From Amorphophallus konjac (taxonomy: Eukaryota > Streptophyta > Magnoliopsida > Alismatales > Araceae), in contig CM040118.1 in NCBI GenBank assembly GCA_022559845.1, positions 263,399,519 to 263,463,518 on the forward strand: DNA of 64,000 nt, in the 5' to 3' direction. Below, piece by piece: positions 34,617 to 44,088 of this stretch; position 1 is the stretch's first letter; every line of letters begins with the position of its first letter. The position numbers were made by a program, and so were the translations under genes. A model generated the notes under the pieces. The model was given only the letters and a program-made list of their open reading frames with translations, had not been told where the DNA came from and did not search any database.

Positions 34617-36089
34617 TGTAGACACACTTTTTATTTAAAATCGTTGTTTATTTGTTCATTGGGTTTATTAAGTGCGTGGGCGTGCCAGTCACAAAGTGAC
34701 GATCTATTGTGCGCTCGATCTGACTAATCAGACGATTGTGTGGTTCGTGTCGGGACCAAAACCCGCCATGCCATAAAGGTCACGGCGTCATTTACATCCC
34801 CTCGGAGAGGGGAACACCCTTGATTAATCGCCAGGAATCAGGACCTGATGGCCAGGAAACTATATCGAGAGAAACATGCCGATAATGGTCTCGAATCAGT
34901 CAGAAAGCCCTATGTCTAGGGAAGCAAGCATTCGAAATATGTCGGTCACTCAAGGGACCATTTTGATATTCGGACAAGCGTCCGGCTTCAGAAAATCATG
35001 ATCGTCATGGGGAAAACCGGAGCATATGTATGCCGGGGTACGGCAAATTTATTGTTCAAAGGGACGAAAAACGTCCAGTTAAATCCAGGTTAGAGCGGTC
35101 GGAAACCGATAAGTTTGTCGGCCCAGTGCAGGATCAAGCTACGACCATACTGCGGTGGGCCCCCCCGCGGTCGAAGTCGGGCTCGCGTGGGCGTCGTCAA
35201 TATTTCCGGTGCCAAGGGGGAAACGGGAGGATGTCCTGGAACCATATCTGAGAACCAATGTGCGTTCAAAGGGAGCGGGCTATAGGCCGAGGATATGGGT
35301 CAGGCAATGACCATGATCGGGGCGGACCCGAGGTCTGAGCGTGGCCCACGGAGGCCTTATTGATATTCCCATGCAAAGGGTCCGAGGATGACGAGAGCTG
35401 TATCGTTCCATTCATATTTTTTTGGTCATACACGGACCATTTTATGTTCGGACAAAGATCCGTATAGAAAACAAGACGGTGACGGGAGCGAATCCGTGCA
35501 AATGTCTGCTGTGAGTACGGCAAGTTTAATGCAAGCGCGGGATTAGATCCCGGTATATATGTCGGTCGCTAACGGACCATTCATTATTCGGACGGAAGTC
35601 TGTATTAGTAGCGTCGATGACGATGATAAAACTGTACGGAAGTCTGTCATAGGTACGGCAAGTTTAATGTAGGTGTGGGATCGGATCCCGATAAAGACGG
35701 GTCGAGCTAACGAACTATCGGTCCAGGATAAGATCCGATCATGGTCACGCTCGGGCGAGGGCTCCCGAGATCCAAGTCCGACCTAGTGTGGCATCATTGC
35801 TTTTCTCTTCAAACACAGTCCGGGGAAGCGGATTGTTAAGTGTGAAGCCCAAACTCGCCAACGTGCGGCCTCACACGCGGATCGACCTGCGCGGTCAGGT
35901 CGCGGGGTTCGACCTGCCCGGTCAGGTCGCAGGGGTCAAGGGGGCAGCGCCCCTTACAGGGGTTTCCGAGGGCAGCGCCCCCGGAACAAAATTTTAATTA
36001 AGATACAGGTGATGTAGTTCCTTTCTATTAGCATTAAACTTCTTTTTCCTTTTTATTTGGTTAACTCTTCTTTACGAAATCACGTCGGA

Positions 36090-36450
36090 TCAAGGGGAAG
36101 GCTGGGGGCGCGCCGGAATAGAGGGCGCAGGATTTGGGAGTTCAAAGGGGGAAAAGAGCGCCCGTTTAGCAGGATGCCAAGGGCAAGGAGGGCGCACCGT
36201 TTTTGGCCGCGCCGGAATAGGATGTATAAAAAGGATGAAGTACGCGCCGGTTTAGCGGGATGCCAAGGGAAATAAGGGCGCGCCGCTTTTGGCCGCGCCG
36301 AAATAGGATGTGTAGGAAGAGGGGTATACAATCAAATTGGCACGCCGGTTTAGAGGGCGCCGGATTAATGGGATGCAAAGAGGGCGATGGGGTTCTGAGA
36401 GGAAAGTTGAAACGGCGTAAAGGAACAGTGGCCGTGCCATTTTAAGCCAC
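36090..36450. repeat. Leader cluster of GCGCGCCG/GGTTTAGCGGGATG motifs in Z
   Basis: At least eight spaced CGCCGGTTTAG, CGCGCCGGAATAG or CCGCGCCG cores with similar spacers. Reverse-complement counterpart of 28640-28930 in Y. Confidence 0.75.
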
Positions 36451-37639
36451 GCCGGGATAGCTGTGCGGGGGGTGTTTCGAAGCCTTGTTCGCTGCGTTCT
36501 CTTTTATTTCACCCGTGGGTGGGTTTTATGATTCGTTTATTGAATGTTCTCGATGTTCTTGATGTTCTTGATGTTCTTTAATTCCTGGCGAAAATTGGGC
36601 AGCATCTCCCCCGGACCGGGACTTGCCAGAGATAATAGAAGGCCACCAAACGGATTGCTCCGGGGTGACCCTCAAAAATCGGAGTGGCCTCACGGCGGTC
36701 CGGCAACCCAAATGTGAGTATGGAATGCTCGAGGGCTAGCCTACAAGAGGGACCACGGCTCACGGGTGATAGCTTCGCGTATATCCTAACGGGATGGATG
36801 TTCGCCATGAACGGCTGTAACTCTTCGTCCTCCAGACGGGTTTCCTCAGAGGAAATGCCATAGAGAGGCAAGCCTCCGAGGCACCGGGATGATTAGAAGA
36901 ACAGGAGAGAAAAGGAAAAAGACTCAATGAGATGGGCAAGCAAAAGCAGTAGAACGCTATGTATATTTGCTAAAGTCACTCTTTTATTCGTCCACGAGGG
37001 AAAGGGAGGAACGCAATACAGAAGGGGGGATCATCCTCATAACCAAAGAAAGTAGGAACGAAAGAGACGAAGAATACAATGGTAGAAGGAGGGCGGAGCC
37101 TAAACCTATTTCCCAAGCTCGCCTCTCTTCCCTCGCACTCACTCTTTTCTTCTCCACCTTACCGGTGCAGGGGAACGAAGCTTCTTCTTTTTCTTCTGAG
37201 GGAACTACCAACTGAACCGGAGTTTCTCCTCTGCTCTCTTCCTCTCTCCTCTCAGCTTCTTCTCTTCCGACCCTCTCCCCCTTTTGTCTTGACGGGTTCG
37301 TTACATATATATGGAGGTGGGGGAAGAAGTCTCTGAATCCCCCTTCCCTTTCGTTCCATTCTTCTCGTCCCCCTCCATGTCTGAAGCTCTCGAGTGGCCT
37401 GCAGGTGGAGATGCTGATAGAGTAGGCATGGTGCCTCCACGAGATTGGCCGACGGTGACCAGCGGGGAAGCGACGTTCGGTGCGGAGCTCGAAGATTGCC
37501 ATTCCAGGGAGCTTGAGGAGCTCAGGCGGTTGCACGTTGGTCGGACGCAGGAGGCATGGCCATTTCATGTAAGTTCTCTTTGTTTGCGCCCGAAAATAGG
37601 GGATCAGATTGATGACGGGATGGGATGTCTCGAAGGTAA

Positions 37640-37925
37640 AACGGCGCGGAGGGATGGTGATCATGCTGGATTAAACCCAAGTGAAATTGGGGCGCCGTTT
37701 CAACTTTTTGGCCTTCAAAATGGCCATGCCGTAGTAGCTCTCGAAGGGATAGCTTTGCATATGGGCGCCGTTTTAATGCAACACAAGTGGCGCCGTTTTA
37801 AGCATCAAAAGGGGGAAGGCCCCCTTTGACAGGAGTGCGCCGGATAGCCAAAGAAAACAAGGGGCGCGCCATTTTAAGCAAGGGGGGTGCGCCATTTTAA
37901 GGCGCGCCATTTTAAGGCCCCTTCG
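37640..37925. repeat. U3 cluster of GGCGCGCCATTTTAA repeats in Z
   Basis: Three near-tandem GCGCCATTTTAA copies lie at 37861-37916, preceded by GGCGCCGTTTTAA and GCGCCGTTTCAA copies. The core GGCGCGCC is itself an 8-bp palindrome. Confidence 0.85.
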
Positions 37926-38325
37926 AGTTGTTTTAAGCACCAAACGGATTCTTTTCGAAGTCGCGGCCGCTTATATGAATGTCGGCATTCCCAGAACGTT
38001 ACGGTTGCAATGCATGGCATCCATGATGTTTCATTCACAGTCTTTGGGCTGCGGTTCAAGACTTTGCGTGCCTTCCGGTGCATCCCGAGACTGTGTCAGA
38101 GTTCCCGGCTGTTCTTTGATTCAGCTCTCGGCACAGCCGGCTGCTGAGTTGTGGCCGTATCTTCCGCCCGGGGGGCTCTCTCATCGGCTAGCGGACCACC
38201 AAGCGAGTCCTCGTCTTGATCGGGCGAGGTATGAGGTTTATTCGGTGTTTCCATCTTCGGCTTGCTCTCGAGTGTCGAGACGTGCTTGCCGTATGATCCT
38301 CATCGACATTTTTTTGACGTCCACA

Positions 38326-38433
38326 GGCGCACACAATTATTAGAAGATGCCACGGAGTTTTCCGACCAGATCCGTGAGAAGGACAAGAAGGAGCATGTTA
38401 CGAGCTCTAGCACATTCAATCCGAGCGTTTCTG
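38326..38433 (+). pseudogene. Element D gag, 3' part after Z
   Basis: Resumes with TQLLEDATEFSDQIREKD, aligned with AQLLEDATELSDRIRGRE in the gag of A. Identity is lost after ~35 codons (near 38433), where degenerate LTR E begins. The rest of D is missing from the window. Confidence 0.9.
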
Positions 38434-38627
38434 CAGGTCATAGATTGTGTTTTCTAATTAAAATATAATTTTCTAAATATCTGGTCTTTGGATCCCCAAA
38501 TATGCGATAATAAATTATTTTTGGGCACCGTAGCGTGGCAGGCAAGTTGCATATTTTCCAAGGATCACGGGGTTAATTTTTTATAATTTTTTAGTTTTTC
38601 AGATTTTTCAACCCAAAAATTAAAATC

Positions 38628-38635
38628 TATAAATA
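38628..38635 (+). promoter_or_regulatory. TATA box in segment E
   Basis: AAAATCTATAAATAACCCTG, followed ~30 bases later by a pyrimidine-rich run, as in the B leader. Confidence 0.45.
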
Positions 38636-39359
38636 ACCCTGACCCCCCTCCCCATTCTCATTCTCACAAACTCTTCCTCTCTCCTCTGTTTCTTCCCCTC
38701 TCTCACTCTCCCACCTCCGACGGCCGAGAGTGGGCATGGAGGGCTGAGGCGGTGAGGCGACGAGCGGTGACGGGCAGTGAGGATGAGGAAGAGATCATGG
38801 GCGGTGGGTGCAGCATGTTCATAAAGGAGATGAGGAACGACCATGGGGTTTTGGCAGTTTTCAGCATCGATCGGAGTCCCCTTCGCATGGAATCTTTATG
38901 AGACGTAGGGGGATGGATCCCGAACCTGTGTACATTAAATTCCCATGGTTTTATGCCGATTTAGGTGAGTTAGAGTGGGTTTCCTTCTTGCTGGGAAAAA
39001 TGCATGTTTTGGGGCGAGTGGTGATTCTCGTCGATTCGGGCGGTGTTTCCTAGCTAATCGTGTGGCATTGCTGGAATGGATGATGGGGAATGATTCCCCC
39101 TTTTTTTCCCATGTTCCCATGTGATTTGGGGCTGTGGTGAGGCCGAGAGTGGGTTTTCATTATGTTTTGGGAATGTTTGGGCAGGGTGAGAATGATTTTG
39201 CCAAACCGTGACTTTTCAGGGTTTAAATGAGTCCTCCCGGTGGGTTGGAGGTTGGGGAAGGGTTTTCCTTGTTTTTCCCCTCGTGCGGAGTAAGCGGGGC
39301 GTGGATCGAGACCCCTCGACTGGGCTCCCACTGAGGAATCACCAAAATCAGTAGACTGA

Positions 39360-39610
39360 TGGCAAAAATTGGTCGACCGTTCTGGCCCAAATCTGAACAG
39401 AGCATAGTAGGGCCTTATTGGGAAAATTGGTCGACCCATCGGTCAACCGTTCTGGATCTTCAGTCGACCATTTGGGGGAAATGGTCGACCGTTTTGTTCT
39501 GGGCGAGGGACCCCTGCTGGGTCGGTCATCCTATGCAGGGGGTCGATCGATTGCCCTGTTGGGCCAGTCGACTGATGCACAAGGTCGGTCTACCGACCTT
39601 GTGGGCAAGC
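39360..39610. repeat. GGTCGACC palindrome cluster in E
   Basis: At least seven GGTCGACC, AGTCGACC or GGTCGATC cores. The best hairpin has 12-bp perfect arms CACAAGGTCGGT (39578-39589) and ACCGACCTTGTG (39592-39603). Confidence 0.88.
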
Positions 39611-41248
39611 CATCGGCCATTGCCCATGTGTGTCTCGGACACCCCGTCTATTTTGGCCTTGTGTCTCTTGAGTTCCAAGTGCATGACGTGTCCTCATAAA
39701 CTGTACCCACGTGTATTTATGTGTCCCGATAATTTCAATCTTCACAGAGGGTATTCCCAGGCAATGTTACTTGGCTGCCAGTGAATCATTCCCGTGTGAG
39801 TTAGTGGGCTAGTATTTGGTAGTTCTATCCAACTTTGTAACTCGGCCTGGGGCCGAGGTATTTTTAGTAACAGGTGAGCATGTATGTATTCCCATGGTTC
39901 TCGATAGACTACGTGGTTATTGTGTTCCTAAGTTAGCCTTGAGGGCATTTCATGAACGGACCAGGTGAGGACAACCTAGTGTGCGCAATGCTTGTTTAAC
40001 AGAGGCAAGGACAACCTAGAGTGTGAGGCACCTTGGCTTGGGCAAGTGTACATTGTTGATGGGTGCAGTAGCGCGTACCCTATGTGAGGCAGTAGGACAC
40101 TACCATGTTGTTAGGTGAAAAGGCACGGACCGTAGCTAGTCCTAGGGAGAGGTGTGCATGCATGTGTCTTTGCCCCTCCCGAGAACAAGTGTGGGCCGCA
40201 CGTGAGACTTGTGAGATGGTAGGCTGAGGTAGAGTTACTGATAGCATTGTCACGGCCCTCCCAATAGTTGAGGTAGAGCTTTGTGGACACCTAAAATTTA
40301 CCATCAAGAGCGTCAAGCTGCTCCGAGACGAACAAGGGAAATGAAGGAAGAGAAGGAGAAGTGTGTCGACGCACCTCACAAGCCGCATCGATGCACACAT
40401 GAAGACGCTATCACCGTCTAAGGCGATCAGCTAGATGCGTCGACGCACACATGAAGCTGCACACAAAAAAGGGAAAAAAAAAGAAGGAAAGAAAAGGGGG
40501 TGGGAGTGAACCGGCGGCCCCCATCCGACGGTAGAAGAAAAACACAAAAAAAAGAAGAAAGGGGAGAAAACAAGTGGTCTAGCGGCTCCCCCTCCCCCTT
40601 GAACCGGCGGCTCCATGCGCCCCTCATCCGAGGGCAAAAGAAGACAAAAGAAAAAAAGAAAATGAGAAAAGAGAGGAGGGAAAGGGGTGATTCGGCGGCA
40701 CCCCCCATCTGGCGCAAAGGCGACCCATCCAGCGCCCTCCTGATCCGACGGAAAAAATAAAAAAAAGGAAATGCTGCATTCAGAGAGATGAACAGTAATT
40801 GAGAAATGTCACGTCAGGCACTATTCATTCCACCGCGATGCTATAGTAGCTCTCTATTTCGCACCGGATCAGCAAGTTTCGCGCCAGATCACGTCAGGCG
40901 AAGCAACAAGAAGGAAAGGAAGAAGAAAAGGAGGGCATTTAATGCCCATCCGGCGGTCCTTCGAATGCCCCCCCATCTGGCAGACCATCTGCCTCCTTGT
41001 CTGACAGACTTTCACCAGTAGGCCGCCGAGAAGACTTGACCGGTAGCCTCAAACTCCTAAAAACGGTAACTGCTATGGAGCTACAGGCCCCTACCAACGG
41101 CATCAAGGTCACGTCGACCTGCACCAACCAATCCGCAGGGGACAGCCCCGCCAACCTCCTGCCCCCCTACGCGCAGGCCTCCAGGGCATCGAGCAAGGAA
41201 GAAGAAGAAGGAGGAGTGGGGGGATTCGAAGGAGTTCACGTCCACTCC

Positions 41249-41255
41249 TATAAAG
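41249..41255 (+). promoter_or_regulatory. TATA box of W
   Basis: CACTCCTATAAAGAGGATGC, ~970 bp from the W start. Confidence 0.55.
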
Positions 41256-42826
41256 AGGATGCAAGGTTCGAATGAAAGAGGGGGAGAAGAGAAGAAGCTG
41301 GCTAGTTGGAGAAGAGATAAAAAAAGGCAGAAGAAAAAGAAAAAGAAAGGGAGCTGAGAGCCCATCATTGCATCTACGCCTTCAGAGTGAAGAGAAGAAG
41401 AAGAGTGAGGGAGGGCAGAGGAAGAGAGGTGAGGCCAGGGGGAGAGGAGCAGTGCTCTATCTTCCCCCCCTACCGTTGTATTTCTTTGTTTTCTGCCCTA
41501 TTCTTTTTTTTTGCTACGATGTGCATCTTCCCTTATACCTGTTGCTCTTATAGAGAATAAAAAAGATCTTAGTTGCTTCAAATGATATGGCCTCCATCTT
41601 GTCCCTTCTTCTGTCTTAAGCATGCCTCCCCATCCCCTTGTTGCCCGGTTCTAGTTGCTTCTTTTCATTTTTACTTTTCTCCACAGATCTGCTACTTTTC
41701 TTGGTTGGTTATGCTGGGCACACCTAAGCCTTGTTTGCTCGATGCGAAAGGGCTCATGGTGTTTTCAGTATAAACCCATGGAGGGGCCTCTCCAGGTTGA
41801 GGTTCAGGGCTTACCCAGCGCCATGGGTATGGCCTTGAACCCAGATCGTTGGAGGCCGCTTCACCTCTGAAGTTTTCCCAGAGGCACCGGTCTTGACGTG
41901 TTTTCTGTTCGCATCCTTGTCATGGGAGATCAGACCAATCCCTCCTTTAGTTGGACTTGTATTCCTTTCCCATGGATAGGCAAGTCCTACCTATCGATTT
42001 TCCCGCTCCAAGCTCCTCGAATAAACTGCATTTCAGATTTAAGCAACCTGCTCCTCAGTTACGGATGTTGCCGCTCTTGTACACATCCATGCAAATCTGG
42101 GGCCGTCTCAGACTTTCGTGGATGGGCACCCGCTTGACTCCCCCCAACACTCTAGATCTAGGGGAGGTGCTGTCGGATTTCTTCCTAGAGCTCGGACTAA
42201 TTGTTGAATCAGTAAAAAAAGAAAGAAAGAAAGAACCAAACGGGGTGGTGATAAAACGTGAGAATGGTAGTGCACAAAAAATGGACATGATGGCAACCAA
42301 GAACTTGTCAAAGAAGAAGATGGAACCAAAAAAAGGAACAGAGCAAAACACATAAAAAAGGGGGCCTAAGGCTCTGTGCATGGAGCTCCACAGGGGTCGA
42401 CCGCTGCTGGCCCGGCCTGCTATCCAGGACTGCATACACCTTGTGAATAAAAGTCAAAAATCATCATACATGCATTAGACTTGCATAAAACCTCCACTGA
42501 TGTTGCATAAGCATGGGCATCTAACAACCCCATAATCCACGTTGCTAAGCTAACAATTCAAAAGCAAAAAGAAATATGTCAAAAGGACAAAAAGAAGAAG
42601 GGCTCTCTTCTCTCGCTGAGGGATGAGTCGACCCAACCGGCTGGCCGGGTCGACGCAACGAGGGGATTCAGTCGATCAATCCTTCCTTCGGTCGATCGAT
42701 CCTTGAGCTACGTCGACTCAAGCGGTCGGCTGAGTCGACAAAGCCCCGTTCCAGTCAACCGAAGCCCTAAAGCCAATCGATCGAACTGAGCTAGGCATCA
42801 AAAAAAAGAAATAAGAAAGGGGAGGA

Positions 42827-43150
42827 GTGATCCGGCGGCAATGCACCCCGCCGGATCACCCCCGTCCTTAAATAAAAAATATATATAAATGGTAGGGAGT
42901 GATCCGACGGTAATGCACTCTGCCGGATCACCCTCCCCCACCCTTTAAAAAAAAGAGAGAGAAAAGGGAGCTGGTGATCCGGTGCCCATGGGTCGTCGGC
43001 TCTCCCTCCCCACCCTTTAAAAAAAGAATAAGAGGGGGATTGTGATCCGGCGCCCATGGGCCGCCGGATCACCCTCCCCCACTCTTAAAAAAATAATAAT
43101 AAAAGAGGGGGCTTGTGATCCAGCGCCCATGGGCCGCAGGATTACAGCCC
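42827..43150. repeat. Tandem array of five GTGATCCGGCG hairpins, 68-75 bp period
   Basis: Hairpin units begin at 42827, 42899, 42974, 43042 and 43115. Unit 1 has perfect 12-bp arms (GTGATCCGGCGG and CCGCCGGATCAC). Unit 4 has GTGATCCGGCG and CGCCGGATCAC around CCCATGGGC. Units 2, 3 and 5 are the same with a few mismatches. Each is followed by CCCTCCCCCACC-type and A-rich spacers. Confidence 0.92.
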
Positions 43151-44070
43151 TCTCCCTTGTTTCAAAACAAAAAAAAGAGAAAAGAAAACAAAAAATAAAA
43201 AAAAAATAACAACAAAAAAAGTGATAAACAGGCAAACAACAAAAAATAATAATAAATAAATAAATGGACAAATGAGGGTCAAAAGAATAACAATAAAATT
43301 AAATTAAAAAATTATAATAATAATAGTGAATGAACATTAATAATAATTTAACAACAATATATATGGTCAAATAAAAAAGTGCATGCACGCATTCAAAGAA
43401 GTTTAAATAACAAACAAGGCAACAAGAATAATGATGTCCGCTCCGGAGTCCCCGCTTCCCCAGACCCGATGTGACGGGAATATAAATGACGTCCCGGTAA
43501 GTCGTGCTTGGACCTCGGGGACCACCCCCATCGTGGCCATGACCTGGCATTGCCCCGGGCCAATAGCTTGCTAAATCTAACCTATTCCCACTGGGATCTA
43601 ATCCCGCTCTCTTACCAAACATCAAACTTGCCGTGCACTCGGTAGATATTTGCACAGGTTTTATCCCCTTCTTTGTCATGCTTCCAAGTCGAACTTCCAT
43701 CCAGACATGAAATGTCAATAAGTGACCAACACGATTTGAACGTTTACACCCTAACACGGGGCACTTTAACGCAATTCAAGATTTTTATTATCTCATTTCA
43801 TTAATGCTAATTTTAGGCCATAGGGCCCCTTTTCCTGGCAATTAATCAAGTGTTTTATCCCCTTCAGGGAGATGTAATTAATGGCGTGGTCTTTACGGCA
43901 CGGCTAGTTTTAGTCCCGACACGACACTCACTATCATCTGATTAGTCAGACGGCGCGCACTAGCGACTCCAGGCCACGTTGATCTTCTGAGCCCGAATAA
44001 ACTGTCAATTTGTGACTAGCACGTCCACGCACTAAATAAATAAATGAATCAAAAAGTACATCCACAAGTC

Positions 44071-44088
44071 TGGCACGCCTGATGGGAC
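44071..44088 (+). other. Primer binding site candidate of W
   Basis: TGGCACGCCTGATGGGAC starts four bases after the W LTR with the TGG expected of any tRNA 3' end complement. I recall TGGCACGCC-x-GTGGGAC-type sites in other plant LTR elements but cannot name the tRNA. Confidence 0.55.

Larger units (their letters stand above)
34617..38325 (-). mobile_element. Element Z: 3,709-bp giant solo LTR of the Y/W family
   Basis: TG...CA boundaries (TGTAGACACA...GACGTCCACA) with a perfect TSD, and no internal terminal repeat, primer site or pol domain. The simplest reading is a solo LTR left by LTR-LTR recombination. Minus orientation is inferred from the TATATATG at 37304-37312 about 1 kb from the 38325 end, matching Y and W. 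It carries a leader cluster of CGCGCCG motifs (36090-36450), a U3 cluster of GGCGCGCCATTTTAA direct repeats (37640-37920) and GGGGGCAGCGCCCC-type hairpins (35940-35985). Reading frames such as 36984-37664 and 37311-37829 have no recognisable domain. Confidence 0.85.
38434..40281 (+). repeat. Degenerate LTR-like segment E
   Basis: Contains TATAAATA at 38628-38635 followed by a CT-rich stretch, a GTAGGGGGATGGATCCC site (38914-38930) resembling the donor region of B and C, and a cluster of GGTCGACC palindromes (39360-39610). No primer site or coding domain. Start and end are not defined, and it stops where W begins. Reading frames at 39359-39784 arise from the repeats. Confidence 0.5.
40282..44066 (+). 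mobile_element. Element W: giant LTR (3,785 bp) of the Y/Z family with a primer site after it
   Basis: Starts TGTGGACACC and ends AAAGTACATCCACA. Its end block (43430-44066) matches the reverse complement of the start of Z, including GGGATCTAATCCCGC, a TCTGATTAGTCAGA box, and the CTTTTT near the terminus. TATA at 41249. Unlike Z it is followed after four bases by a primer-like site, so it should be a 5' LTR. Flanking pentamers AGCTT and AGTCT do not agree. No coding region. It carries a CCGGCGGC-rich U3 (40500-40750), GTCGACC/TCGATC motifs (42600-42790) and a hairpin array (42827-43150). Confidence 0.7.

Noticed and set aside
36984..37829. 226-aa (minus) and 172-aa (plus) frames in Z
   Set aside because: Not preserved in the equivalent part of Y (6528-7345), where frames differ in length and phase.
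42827..43150. CRISPR-like array of regularly spaced repeats
   Set aside because: Repeats are long imperfect hairpins with A-rich, similar spacers inside a plant LTR, and there are no cas genes. It is an LTR internal repeat.
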